The position numbers were made by a program, and so were the translations under genes. The notes under the pieces are model-generated. The model saw only the letters and a program-made list of their open reading frames with translations, did no database searches and was not told the DNA's origin. Positions 34,099-44,480 of a stretch of DNA of 64,000 nucleotides are shown here, one piece after another; positions within the stretch are counted from its first letter, which is position 1; every line of letters starts with the position of its first letter. This DNA comes from Cryptosporidium bovis (Eukaryota; Apicomplexa; Conoidasida; Eucoccidiorida; Cryptosporidiidae), in contig VHIT02000021.1 in assembly GCA_009768925.2 (NCBI GenBank), forward strand, positions 62,001 through 126,000. Reading direction: 5' to 3'.

Positions 34099-34107
34099 TA
34101 CCGCCTA
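34099..34107. promoter_or_regulatory. Weak E2F-like TACCGCCTA upstream of the beta-adaptin
   Basis: CCGCC is the only such word in the 795-bp gap 33743-34537 and lies 431 bp before the ATG. The flanks do not match the E2F consensus well. No gene is visible in the gap. Confidence 0.25.
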
Positions 34108-34537
34108 TGTTATTCTAATTGAACTATTTTTAATATGAAAATGGTACCGAGTTTATTTAATTAAATCTTTTTTCATTTAAATTTTAAAAATTGTATCATA
34201 TATGCCAACTTTATTATTTGTCTTGTATGTTTTCCCTTCCAATTTTGTTGGAATAAGAAAATATAGCTGAAGTCTAAAAATAAAAGCAAAGATTATTAAT
34301 TTTAACTAATTATAAAATAGAAAGTGTGGGAATACATTAATTCTAAAAATAAAGAAATTTCATTATTCATAAAGAATATATATATTTATACTTGTATTAA
34401 TATTTTTAATTTATATTTGTATTTGATAAGCGCAAATATAACGATATTTAAAGAAAATATATAATAATTAATTTATTATTTAAAACTTGGTTTATACTCA
34501 TATTTTAATAAATTAATTGTTATATATTCTTTCAAAA

Positions 34538-36829
34538 ATGAGTGACAGAAAATACTTTCAAAGTTCAAAAAGGGGGGAATTACAAGAATTAAAAGATGAA
34601 TTGCATTCAACAAGTAAAGAGAAGAAAAAGGATGCTGTTAAGAAAGTGATAGCTGCAATGACAGTTGGTAAAGACGTTTCACCATTATTTCCAGACGTAA
34701 TTAATTGTATGCAAACAGGATGTATAGAGCTCAAAAAGTTGGTATATTTGTATATAATAAATTACGCAAAAGTTCAACCAGAACTAGCTATTTTAGCAGT
34801 AAACACATTTTTCAAAGATTCAATGGATTCAAACCCATTGATAAGAGCATTGGCTATTAGAACAATGGGTTACATAAGATTGGAGCAAATAACAGAGTAT
34901 TTGGTAGAACCACTAAGAAGATTATGCCACGATAAAGATCCATATGTAAGAAAGACAGCAGCAATTTGTATTGCCAAATTGTACGATATATCACCAGCAT
35001 TAATGGAGGAGCAAGGTTTTTTTTACTTATTGAAAGATATGTTAAAAGATCAAAACGCAATGGTAGTGTCAAACGCAGTTGCAAGTTTAATGGAAATATA
35101 TGAAATAAGTTTGAATAAAGGTGATATACTTAGTTCATCATTATGTAACGATAGTGAAGAAAGTAATTCAAATGCAATTGAAAATTGTGATTCAAATGAT
35201 GAAAGAAAATTTTACAAAATAATGTTTAGTGAAGTTGAGAAGCAGCAAATTTTGATGGCATTAAATGAATGTTCTGAATGGGGACAAGTATATATACTAA
35301 ACGCGATATCAGAATGGGATATTAAAAACGAAAAAGAAAGCGAAATGATCATTGAAAGATTAACATCAAGGTTATCACATGCAAATTCGGCTGTCGTACT
35401 ATCAGCAGTAAGAGCAATATTAAATACAATGAGAGGTTTGAATGAAGGAAATAACGTAATATCAGGAATAATCAAGAAACTGAGACCATGTTTAGTTACA
35501 TTATTAACTACTACTGCCCCAGAAATTCAGTACGTTGTATTAAGAAATGTTCAACTAATAATACAGAGTAATCCAAGATTTTTCGAATCTGAGATTAAGA
35601 TATTTTTTTGTAAATATAATGATCCAGTATATATTAAAATAGAAAAGCTTAACTTACTTTATAGATTGGTTAATACAGACACTGCAGAAACATTATTGAA
35701 AGAACTTAAAGAATATTGTACGGATACCAGCATTGAATTTTCGAGAAATGCAATTAGGATCATATCACTTGTTTCTATTAAAATAAAAGAATCATCTTCT
35801 ATGTGTGTTAAAATATTAACGGAACTTATTTCTGAATCTAAACAAGATCATATTATTCAAGAAGGAATAATTTCACTTAAAGATATATTAAGATCGCAAC
35901 CAGATTTAGGTCCTTTAATAGTTCCCTCTTTATGGGATATATCTGAAAGTATTGTTGAGCCAGAATCTAGATCTGCCTTTATTTGGATTATAGGAGAAGT
36001 TTATAATTCTGAAGATAATAGTGATAAAGATATGAAAAATAATGATATTAACGATACATTAAGCAATTATTTGCAATATTTTGTTGACATATTTTTAGAA
36101 GAATCTCCACAAGTTCAATTACAAATATTAACAACAGTAGTAAAATGTTTTTTGAAATCACCAATTAACAATCAACAGTTGGTTACTGATATATTTAGAC
36201 TAGCAACAACACATGCTGAAAATCCTGATGTTAGAGATAGAGCATTCATATATTGGAGATTATTGTCAACTAATCCTGAGGAAACTAGAAAAATTGTACT
36301 ATCTCAGAAAGGATACGTTTCGCCTAAGAGCTTCGAAATCGATTCAACAATTTTGGATAAATTGCTAAAAAATATTGGACTTATATCATCTGTATTTCAA
36401 AAACTACCGGAATCATTTATTAGTTATTCTTACAACAATAAAAAACAATTAGGTGACAGTGATATTGTTAATAAAAATAACGATAATTTTAGAGATAATA
36501 CCATACTTGAAATTGGTAATGATAATATTAAATCATCTAAAATGGATAAAACCTTTTCATTTTCAAATGGGGTGAACTCAACTGAGTTGCTTAATATTGG
36601 TGAGCTAGTTTCATATTCTGAACCAACATCTAATGCTCCTGTAGAAGTTATATCTTCTAATAAAACATGGAACGGCGATCAATTATTAGATTTTAATACT
36701 CCAAAATCAAGTAATGAAAGAAATAATATTAAAATAAATAATATAAATAATAATGGAAACAATAAAAGCAATGAATTATCCACAGAATGCAATGGTATAG
36801 CAAATTCTATTGATTTGTTATCACTTTAA
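34538..36829 (+). CDS. Beta-adaptin (AP-1/AP-2 beta large subunit), ear domain absent
   Basis: 763 aa from the first ATG at 34538 (MSDRKYFQSSKRGEL); upstream in-frame codons include no ATG. The HEAT-repeat trunk is highly conserved: KKDAVKKVIAAMTVGKDVS, PDVINCMQTGCIELKKLVY, NPLIRALAIRTMGYIR, DPYVRKTAAICIAKLYD and, further on, RSAFIWIIGEV. This is the beta subunit that, in the heterotetrameric AP complex, binds dileucine cargo and clathrin. The trunk ends near residue 600. The rest is an Asn/Ser-rich hinge with LLNIGELVS and LLDFNT, which resemble clathrin-box and hinge motifs, ending IDLLSL. The C-terminal appendage of about 240 residues found in animal AP-1/AP-2 beta is missing, and no downstream exon is visible before 37205. 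Confidence 0.9.
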   Translation: MSDRKYFQSSKRGELQELKDELHSTSKEKKKDAVKKVIAAMTVGKDVSPLFPDVINCMQTGCIELKKLVYLYIINYAKVQPELAILAVNTFFKDSMDSNPLIRALAIRTMGYIRLEQITEYLVEPLRRLCHDKDPYVRKTAAICIAKLYDISPALMEEQGFFYLLKDMLKDQNAMVVSNAVASLMEIYEISLNKGDILSSSLCNDSEESNSNAIENCDSNDERKFYKIMFSEVEKQQILMALNECSEWGQVYILNAISEWDIKNEKESEMIIERLTSRLSHANSAVVLSAVRAILNTMRGLNEGNNVISGIIKKLRPCLVTLLTTTAPEIQYVVLRNVQLIIQSNPRFFESEIKIFFCKYNDPVYIKIEKLNLLYRLVNTDTAETLLKELKEYCTDTSIEFSRNAIRIISLVSIKIKESSSMCVKILTELISESKQDHIIQEGIISLKDILRSQPDLGPLIVPSLWDISESIVEPESRSAFIWIIGEVYNSEDNSDKDMKNNDINDTLSNYLQYFVDIFLEESPQVQLQILTTVVKCFLKSPINNQQLVTDIFRLATTHAENPDVRDRAFIYWRLLSTNPEETRKIVLSQKGYVSPKSFEIDSTILDKLLKNIGLISSVFQKLPESFISYSYNNKKQLGDSDIVNKNNDNFRDNTILEIGNDNIKSSKMDKTFSFSNGVNSTELLNIGELVSYSEPTSNAPVEVISSNKTWNGDQLLDFNTPKSSNERNNIKINNINNNGNNKSNELSTECNGIANSIDLLSL

Positions 36830-37204
36830 TGAAATATAAATATATCAATGATTGGAATTATAATTTAAGATGTGATTTTAGTTAGACAATAATTGTTGAT
36901 ATTATAATTTTATACTCAATGATTTTAATATTGGTTTGTTTAATTTATCGTAGTGGTATTGTTGCAATTATTAGTATCTTTTAATTTTATACATATATAT
37001 AATAAATCGAAGAAATAACCAGTATATTGGTCATTTATACTTCAATTGATAGGTTTAAATTGATAGCGATCGTTTCGATTTGAGTAGTATAATCAGGAAA
37101 GTAGTAATTAGTTACCATTGAAATTAAAAAAAATAACAGAAATAACAAATATAATTTAAACTAATAGTAAATATCTAACTAGTTAGTTAAGAAAGTAAAA
37201 AGCG
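36830..37204. other. Convergent gap, no feature seen
   Basis: 375 bp of A+T-rich sequence between the 3' ends of the beta-adaptin and the Tudor/PWWP-like gene. It lacks E2F-like and G-box words and any ORF of note. It probably holds both 3' UTRs. Confidence 0.5.
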
Positions 37205-38379
37205 TTAATTGTTGCCCATATTTTCACTATCTAATCCAAGTGATTTGATAAAATCTTTGATATCGTCTATAGTAATAGTGTTTTTATCTTTATCGTTTTC
37301 CATCTTGTCCTTTAAAAATGAAATAAATTTATCAGCAAATTCTCTATAACCCTGGGCAAGATTAATTTTTTTTTCGTGAGGTAATGAATTAAAAATATTC
37401 ATTATTCCGTTAGAGTCTCCTCCACTGCCGGAATCACTTTCATCACTGCCACTCAAACCAAATAAGCCATTATCAATAATTTCTTGAATGCTTATAGTCT
37501 TATCCTCATCATCTTCCTCAATGTCCTGCTCAAGTTCCACATTCAGAGATTTTTTTTCACATTCATTTTCTTTTTCTTGTTTATCTTCTTTTAAATAATC
37601 TTCAAGCTCACCTTCTCTACAAAATAGTGACGATAAATCATTATAATCTAAGTGTGATACTCTTTTCTTATTTTCAAATACAACTCTGCATTTGTCCGAC
37701 TCAAATCCCTTTTTTTCGTCATATTCCAACTAATTGAATAATTTTATACATTTAATATAGAAATTAACGTAATAAAAGAAATAGAATATATGAAAATATA
37801 ACTTACAATATATATTCTTCTTCCTTTGGAATCTCTTTCTTCTTTGTCCGGAAATCTTATTTTACATGGCCACCAAACAGTTTCATGTTCAATTTCATCT
37901 AATTTAATTCTTTTTCTAGTTTGTTCGATATTATTTTGTTCTTCAGTGTCATTTCCATCAAAATAGTAGTTAATACTATCACAATTATCATTGGTATTAT
38001 CACTAGATTCCGTTACTACTGTCCACTTTAAATAAATTAATTGATAAATTAATTTGTTGTGTAACTAATTGAAGAAAATGAGGTTGAAGAAATCCGAAGA
38101 GAATATGACTATTAACTATATTTAGGTTATGATTTTCTTCTTCACATTATAGAAACTATAAAATGCTATTTAAAAAAAGTGATTTTCGCTCTTATCAATT
38201 ATACTTACAATATTATACTTCATTATTCACTTCAAATCGCATTTTACACCTCTTTTCATCATCTATTACAGTTTAAAAGTCTAACTTACTCTTACAAAAA
38301 TTGTTTGACCGATCTCAAGATTATAGGCAGCCTTAAGAATTCCAATATCGCAGCAGTCTCTTATTAATTTAGTCTTCAT
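37205..38379 (-). CDS. Tudor/PWWP-like domain protein with acidic C-terminus, three exons
   Basis: Model: exon 1 38290-38379, exon 2 37807-38025, exon 3 37205-37729; introns 264 and 77 bp, both starting GTAAGT. Phase 0 at each junction, 277 aa. Exon 1 ends IGQTIFVR and exon 2 begins WTVVTE, so the junction rebuilds a barrel first strand (GxxVxxRW). Exon 2 then has ETVWWPCKIRF and ends GRRIYI; exon 3 continues LEYDEKKGFESD and KCRVVFENKKRVSHLD. This order (WWPxxI, then YxxEYD, then V-F strands) is that of Royal-family domains that read methylated histones or Arg. A 40-residue Asn/Asp-rich insertion separates the first two strands. The C-terminal half is Glu/Asp-rich with a helical end (YREFADKFISFLKDKME). 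Chromatin or RNP binding is inferred. Intron 1 is unusually long. Confidence 0.65.
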
Positions 38380-38484
38380 TCAGCTTTAGAAGTTTTATCT
38401 GACAAATAATTATCAATTATTTTTATTATTCTTGAAAAAAATAACGATGATAATAATTACTAGAAAATAGAACAAAATAATTTT

Positions 38485-38495
38485 TTTTCCGCCAA
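38485..38495. promoter_or_regulatory. E2F-like TTTTCCGCCAA upstream of the Tudor/PWWP-like gene
   Basis: About 106 bp upstream of the minus-strand ATG at 38379. Its complement is TTGGCGGAAAA, a good E2F-type site. It lies in the 1.1 kb divergent gap 38380-39479. Confidence 0.5.
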
Positions 38496-38988
38496 TAGTT
38501 ATTTAAGCCATCAAACAACAACAAGAATAGGAATCGAATCAAATGTTCAGAATAGTTTATTAGTCTAAAAATTTAAAAAAAAGCTACAATAAAACGATGA
38601 GATCAATTTAGCATGAAGATTTATGCTACAGAATTAATCAAATTATTTTGTTAGATATTATCTATAATATATAATAGATACACCACCAAAATAAATGTGT
38701 ACTTTATTTCATATACTATAGATATCAAGTAAAAAACTTAAAAAATTGATTGTTTATTTAATTCATCAATACAAACAGTAAATGTTTTTAGATGGAAATT
38801 GACATTTTTCGTTTATCCTCATTTAACTTCACAATATGTCGAAGATAAAGTATATACAAATTCGGAATTCTACTTTGAATATGTAGACAATTATATAGAA
38901 AATTATTATATTAGAATGTATCCAACGCTAAATTGGGCTTAATTGTTATTAACTTATTTCAACTCCAACGAATATTCGTTACCTTGCA

Positions 38989-38998
38989 TTTTGGCGGG
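38989..38998. promoter_or_regulatory. E2F consensus TTTTGGCGGG
   Basis: A near-perfect TTTSGCGS match in the middle of the divergent gap 38380-39479, 480 bp upstream of the RING gene. The rest of the gap is A+T-rich except for the block at 39186-39248. Confidence 0.5.
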
Positions 38999-39185
38999 TT
39001 ATTACTTTTTCAAATCATATGTAACAAATGTATTAAAAGATTCAAAAAAAAATATTTTTAAAGTAGTGAGAAAAACAAAATGTGAAACCTAATTTACTAT
39101 CTTTTCGTATCAACTACTTAAACAGTGAAGAGTGAAAAAATTAAATAACAACTTAAAGAAAATGTGAATTACAAAAGAAAAGTTT

Positions 39186-39248
39186 GTCTATAGTGGATCT
39201 TTGATTACCGCGATCCAAAAACCGGGGCATAAAAAGAAAGTCTATACT
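39186..39248. other. Locally G+C-richer block with a small inverted repeat
   Basis: GGATC (39195-39199) pairs with GATCC (39212-39216) around TTTGATTACCGC, followed by ACCGGGGC. The direct repeats GTCTATA at 39186-39192 and 39240-39246 flank the block. It is out of keeping with the surrounding A+T-rich DNA. It could be a 5' UTR element, a protein-binding site or a small RNA. I cannot assign it to a known RNA family. Confidence 0.3.
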
Positions 39249-39479
39249 GAAAAGAATATGATTTAAACATATTCATCATTATGAAACGATAATAAGTAAA
39301 TTTAATTATTAAAAGAGTGAAATAAGATAGAAATAAACACAATTTCTTGTTTTAAAATAAAGGGCTAAGTTAATTAAATAAAAGAGAAAAGATAAAAAGG
39401 ATAGAGAGATAAAGGAGACTAGTTTAAATATTCGAGTGCAATAATATAACGGGATTAAAAAAAACTGATAAATTAATAG

Positions 39480-41282
39480 ATGTTTCGAGGTGATTTTGGA
39501 CAATGCCTTAATAGGTACCCTACGACAACTCATCGCGAGAGTATAGATAATTTATATAGATCATCGTACTTACCATTAAATGATATAACAGGGACTTTAT
39601 TTGAAGGAATTTCAGGTGATACAAGACCAAATGGTTTTGTTCAAAGCAGGTTTGGAATTGATGTTGAATCAAGAGGTTTTAGACCGGAACAACCTTTATA
39701 TTTGATTAGAAACAACTCATTAAATCAATGTGACATTCCATATAGCATAAATGGATCTGAATCTATCTCTACCAACAATTATTTAATTTCTAGAACTAAC
39801 ATCAGAATAAATGAAAGACCTTTATCTACAAACTTAAACAGAGTCGGATACAATTCAATAAACAGAAATAATGGCGAGATTGGATGGTACAATCGCAGCT
39901 ACTTGAGCGGAAACCAAATAAGAATGAGTGATTACACTCTAATAGGATATAGAAATACTAATAGATCTATGTCTGCAAGTAGTCCGAATTTAAATTACGT
40001 TATTGATAATGATTTAAATATAGGACTGAATGGAATAATCAATTCAAGTGAACTAAATGAGAATAATTGTAATATATTGAACAGAAGTAGAAGTTTTGCT
40101 GACAGAATACTGGAGCAATTTGAGACTATAGAAAGGGAGCGCAATGATTTAACTCGAATGATTCAAAGAAGTCGATCTTTATATGAGCAAATTCAAAGAA
40201 ATGGTGAGGAGGTGAATAGAGTTCTAGGTAGTATTTCTGAAAGATCAGAAAGAAGATTATCACGGAGAAATAATTATAATAATGAGACTGAAATGCCATT
40301 AAGAAGTCAAACAGTAGTTTTTGATTCTAGTAGAGTACCTTTATCTAATATATCTGGAAGAACAAATGCAAGTAATGGCTATACTAGTAACAATCGTAGA
40401 ATTGGTAGAAATCAAAGTAGAGACAATAATTTGTTAGAACGACAACGAAGACATAACACTATAAACAATCACGAAAGAAGATATTGCAGAGGACAAGATG
40501 AAAATATAATTGATTCTAATAATTATGAATCGGAGACAGTGGATGAAGATGTATTAGAAATGGTAGATATTGACGGAGAATTAGAAGGCTATTTAACAAG
40601 GGATAGTGAGATAGGAAACCGTTCTTTAATACTCACAAGAGAGGAGGTAATAATTGAAGATGATGATAATTTTTATGACGATCGCGAATTAATGACAGAT
40701 TTTGGTGATAACTATTCTGATGAACTTGGTTATAATGATGTATATGAGAACTCAGAATCAGAAATGAATGTTGAAATTAATGACCGTAATGAAGAAATAA
40801 TAGAAAGTGAAGGAGAATATGAGGTTGATGAAAACGATAGTGTGAGGGAAATAAGAGGTATATCAGTTAACACAATGAACATTGGGGGGAACTCGGAAGG
40901 AATTAGACTAGGTGAAATAAGAGATACATTCTTAACAGAAAGGCCCGCTTCAATCTCCGAGGGATTAAGAGAAACATTTCATGTGCGAGCGAATTATGCA
41001 GATAATGTATCAGACATTAGTGGCACACGAAGAAGAAATGTATTGTGCGTCCCGTTAGAAATACAAAGTGCATTTCCGGTCTCTAAATATGACGAAAAAA
41101 AGTCACAAAATTTAGATGAGGATAAAAAAACATGTTTGATTTGTTTAGAAAATTTTAAAGACAAGCAAGAGATTCTATGGCTTCCCTGTACACATTGCTT
41201 TTGCAAAGGGTGTATTACATCTTGGTTCGATAGGGGTAGCGTATGCCCTATTTGTAAAGATGATATACTTGCTCATTTTTAA
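39480..41282 (+). CDS. C-terminal RING-finger protein, probable E3 ubiquitin ligase
   Basis: 600 aa, single exon. The last 55 residues form a RING: CLICLENFKDKQEI, then LPCTHCFCKGCITSWF, then VCPICKDD. Spacing is that of a RING-H2 finger (LPCxHxFHxxC), but Cys replaces the second His, making a C3HC4 finger. The rest is low-complexity: Arg/Asn/Ser-rich with many SRS/RSR pairs in the first 380 residues, a helical patch (DRILEQFETIERERNDLTRM), then a long Asp/Glu-rich stretch (about 350-470). There is no signal peptide or membrane segment. A basic/acidic disordered protein with a terminal RING suggests a nuclear or cytosolic E3; substrate unknown. Convergent with ORC1, 166 bp apart. Confidence 0.8.
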   Translation: MFRGDFGQCLNRYPTTTHRESIDNLYRSSYLPLNDITGTLFEGISGDTRPNGFVQSRFGIDVESRGFRPEQPLYLIRNNSLNQCDIPYSINGSESISTNNYLISRTNIRINERPLSTNLNRVGYNSINRNNGEIGWYNRSYLSGNQIRMSDYTLIGYRNTNRSMSASSPNLNYVIDNDLNIGLNGIINSSELNENNCNILNRSRSFADRILEQFETIERERNDLTRMIQRSRSLYEQIQRNGEEVNRVLGSISERSERRLSRRNNYNNETEMPLRSQTVVFDSSRVPLSNISGRTNASNGYTSNNRRIGRNQSRDNNLLERQRRHNTINNHERRYCRGQDENIIDSNNYESETVDEDVLEMVDIDGELEGYLTRDSEIGNRSLILTREEVIIEDDDNFYDDRELMTDFGDNYSDELGYNDVYENSESEMNVEINDRNEEIIESEGEYEVDENDSVREIRGISVNTMNIGGNSEGIRLGEIRDTFLTERPASISEGLRETFHVRANYADNVSDISGTRRRNVLCVPLEIQSAFPVSKYDEKKSQNLDEDKKTCLICLENFKDKQEILWLPCTHCFCKGCITSWFDRGSVCPICKDDILAHF

Positions 41283-41448
41283 ACCTAATAAACATAATGT
41301 ATTAATATTTATATTCAGTTTTTTTTTAAATACTTTAGGAACGATTATAATTTTATATAAAACACAATAATTTACAGATATTTTATTCAGAATTTCATTA
41401 AAATTGAATATAAAATTGTTAACTAATAATTAATCTCGCATTCTAACA

Positions 41449-44031
41449 TTAGTCGAGGCCAGGAATCTTATAAGGTAAATTTCTCGATAAATAATTCCTC
41501 AAAGATATATAGTCAACTAATATGTTAATCCATATATCAGATCCGAAATTATTAATTGAATTTATATGAGAATTGATATTGCTAAATATCGAATAGTCGT
41601 AACCTTTAAATACCTGTATTATTCTAGTTGTTATTAAACTTCTCGTGATTCTTTTAATGGTTGTATTTCCAACATATTCTTGGTTTGAATATCTAATTAG
41701 TGATAGAATAGTCTTGAACCGTTTTAATACTTCAAATAAAGATGTATTATTTTGATACGGATGATTATTCATTAATTTATCATTACTTCTATTATTCTTA
41801 ATTTCATTTGCCTGATTTAATTTTTTTTCATGTTCGAGTATAATTGACACCAAAAATATTTTAGATAGTAAAGGGAGAGTGCTAACTATAATTAATGTTG
41901 AATCCCCCAAAAGAACTTCCTTAAATGCTGTTTGAACATGAAATATCTGTACTTGTATTTGTTTCGTCACTTTTTCATTAGTTTTACTATATAAACTTAA
42001 ACATTCATTGCTGTAATTGTTGTCATTTTCATTATCATTATCACCTATTTGTTCTTTAATCGCTTGTTTTTCTTCTATTTTACAAATCTCTAAGGCTCTG
42101 TGAAGTACTTGAAGAGCTCTTCTGACATCTGATGATTGTTGAGCTATTCTTCTTGCACAAAATTCAATTGCTTTTGAACAAAATACAGATTTATTATTGC
42201 CATCCTCATTTTCATTCAAAATTCCCAGTCTTGATTCCAATATTTTTATCATATCATTAACTGAAAAAGGTGAAAAATTTATTCTGGCATAACCACACCT
42301 TGAAGTACATCTTGGAATTAGCTTTTCAGGAAGATCCATAGTATTTGAAATAGCAATTATTACTAATTTAGAATTTTTTTGAAATGGCCAGTCAAATAAT
42401 GTATATAGTAGGGACGTTCCAGAATTTTCTGAACCAGATACAGTTGTATACGATGCAATATTGCTACTGTTAGTAGAATTTCCTCTGCAACCTCCATGAG
42501 TGTTCAAAAATGTTCCTGAACCATTTATCTTTTGTAGCCAATCTATTTCATCAATTACCAGAATTGTAATAGGACTCTCTTTATCCTTTAGGAAACTGTC
42601 AATTGAGTTATAACACGTCTCTTTACTAGGTGCCCATGTACTAGAACCGGTTAATTCTTGTAAAAATACAGTATAAAAATGATCTGGATTACTTAGATGT
42701 AAGGCATTAATGTAACAGACCAAAATATGTTTCTTCATTTCATCGCTATTTTTAATTACATTTATTTCTGTTTCGAGTGTTCTTAGTACATTTAATACGG
42801 TTGCAGTTTTACCTGTTCCAGGTAATCCTGCAATAAATAGCACTCCTCCTCCTTCAGATAATATTGATGTTTCTAAAGTTGTTTTAATTTCATCATATTC
42901 TTTTTCACGACATGGAAGTGCTTTACCAGGTCTTTCTGACCAATGTAAATTGTTATTTATATAATTTTGTCTTAAATTACTGGCATTATTATTTGAAACT
43001 GATATGTTATTCACATTTATCTGGTTAAAAAATTTAACGTAATAATTATAGTAATTACTGCATTTAGATAAAAAATGGGACTTGTTTCTATTGCCTAATA
43101 TTGGAACTACTGTGCCTGTATTTACTAAAAGTATATATAATGCCATAAAATTATCCGACAGTTCTATAGAGAAAGAGGGAAGATCTTCATTAAACTCTTT
43201 GATATATTCAATGAGATATTCATCATGGTAGGCATTATTAATATCACTATTTATTTTAACTTTTTTTCTTCCTTTTTTTACCACACTAGCTCTACCGTAT
43301 ACCTGAGGACCAGAATATATATCTAATTCATCCTTAGTCCATTTTAAATATTTAGATTTGGAATTCCATATTCTTATCATTCTCTTAATAACAGTGACCT
43401 CTAATACTTCACACTTATCGCTTTCTAAATATTCCTCTTCAAAACTAAATAGGTCCTTTGGAATCTTCGACTTATCTACCATTTTGCCCAAATCCAAAAT
43501 GTCATCTTCTGAATAAAACCATCTAACTTCTACCCCTTGTAAATCCTTCTCTGGATCATATAAAAATGCAGTTATTTGTGCTGGTCTTTCTCCTCCATCA
43601 GACAAACAAATCATTACATGGTCACCAACCGTAAATATATCCGTCTCTGTATTAGTTTCAATTATATGATATAGATATAAGTGATAGCCTTGTGGAGTAA
43701 CTATTGGGGATTTTTTAAAACTTATTTCTTTTTTAAAAAAAATAGAATTAATGTTATTAATTTTATTTTCAATTTTTTTTCTTCTCCCAGTACTTACACT
43801 TTTTGTTCTAGTATTTTTTAATGAACTTATTTCTTTATTATCATATTCATTAACGCTCAATGATTCCAAGTAACCGTTTATATATTCCGTATTTAGTAAT
43901 ATTCTTCTTTCAGATCTTTTTCTAAATGATTTATTTTGAATTTCATTTTTAGTTAATCTTAGTGAATTTAGTTTTTGTTTTGCATTTAATCTTAATTCAG
44001 AAGTTGTTATTTTTCTTTCTATTAGCGACAT
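41449..44031 (-). CDS. ORC1: Origin recognition complex subunit 1 (BAH + AAA+)
   Basis: 860 aa, single exon. A BAH domain covers about 118-270 (VGDHVMICLSDGGERPAQI, QGVEVRWFYSEDD, YGRASVV). The AAA+ core follows: LPCREKEYDEIKTTLE (ORC1 entry motif LPCREKEF), Walker A GLPGTGKT (about 401-408), Walker B ILVIDEIDWL (about 490-499), sensor 1 VIAISNTMDLPE and sensor 2 region RVSR-like SSDVRRALQVLHRALE. A C-terminal winged-helix region closes the protein. ORC1 is the ATPase subunit that loads MCM at origins. The BAH domain distinguishes it from CDC6. The N-terminal 110 residues are basic and Ser/Asn-rich. An E2F-like site lies upstream, as expected for an S-phase gene. Confidence 0.92.
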   Translation of the reverse strand: MSLIERKITTSELRLNAKQKLNSLRLTKNEIQNKSFRKRSERRILLNTEYINGYLESLSVNEYDNKEISSLKNTRTKSVSTGRRKKIENKINNINSIFFKKEISFKKSPIVTPQGYHLYLYHIIETNTETDIFTVGDHVMICLSDGGERPAQITAFLYDPEKDLQGVEVRWFYSEDDILDLGKMVDKSKIPKDLFSFEEEYLESDKCEVLEVTVIKRMIRIWNSKSKYLKWTKDELDIYSGPQVYGRASVVKKGRKKVKINSDINNAYHDEYLIEYIKEFNEDLPSFSIELSDNFMALYILLVNTGTVVPILGNRNKSHFLSKCSNYYNYYVKFFNQINVNNISVSNNNASNLRQNYINNNLHWSERPGKALPCREKEYDEIKTTLETSILSEGGGVLFIAGLPGTGKTATVLNVLRTLETEINVIKNSDEMKKHILVCYINALHLSNPDHFYTVFLQELTGSSTWAPSKETCYNSIDSFLKDKESPITILVIDEIDWLQKINGSGTFLNTHGGCRGNSTNSSNIASYTTVSGSENSGTSLLYTLFDWPFQKNSKLVIIAISNTMDLPEKLIPRCTSRCGYARINFSPFSVNDMIKILESRLGILNENEDGNNKSVFCSKAIEFCARRIAQQSSDVRRALQVLHRALEICKIEEKQAIKEQIGDNDNENDNNYSNECLSLYSKTNEKVTKQIQVQIFHVQTAFKEVLLGDSTLIIVSTLPLLSKIFLVSIILEHEKKLNQANEIKNNRSNDKLMNNHPYQNNTSLFEVLKRFKTILSLIRYSNQEYVGNTTIKRITRSLITTRIIQVFKGYDYSIFSNINSHINSINNFGSDIWINILVDYISLRNYLSRNLPYKIPGLD

Positions 44032-44277
44032 TACTAACTTTGTATCACATAAAATGAAAAAAATAATATGAAATGTTAACTAATTAAGTAGAAGGATCAA
44101 ATATAAACTATATATAGTAATTATAAAGCTTTATATTTATGTAAAAAAATATGCAAAACAATAGAGGTGAATCATTAAGAATTATTCAATAAACCTAATT
44201 ATTTATGTATCTTTTAGTAAGTAACCTCCTTAATTAGCTTTCAATCCCAATTTCACCCTACTTTATCATCCAACTTC

Positions 44278-44287
44278 TTTTGGCGGT
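44278..44287. promoter_or_regulatory. E2F-like TTTTGGCGGT upstream of ORC1
   Basis: 247 bp upstream of the ORC1 start (44031, minus). The match to TTTSGCGS is exact. It lies in the 1.5 kb divergent gap 44032-45558, in which I see no gene. Confidence 0.5.
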
Positions 44288-44457
44288 TATAAAATTACTT
44301 TATTAATAACAAAAGAAATAATAGTTGTTTCTATCGTGATTATCACAAATATGTTTTTTTAACAACTATATACCATGTTATATTACCCTCACTATTAGTT
44401 TTAAACAAGTAATAGATTCAATTTGAATACGAAATCTCACCATTAATATAAGTGTTT

Positions 44458-44480
44458 GTGGGGTCCTTTAAGTGGGGTCC
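44458..44480 (+). repeat. Tandem G-box repeat, two copies of GTGGGGTCC
   Basis: GTGGGGTCC at 44458-44466 and again at 44472-44480, 14 bp start to start, with TTTAA between. Each copy contains the apicomplexan G-box word GTGGGG. Lying 430 bp from ORC1 and 1.1 kb from the HOOK-like gene, it could serve either. Confidence 0.5.

Noticed and set aside
34517-34537. Seven extra codons before the beta-adaptin ATG
   Set aside because: The first codon is TTG; the family-typical start MSDRKYF begins at 34538.
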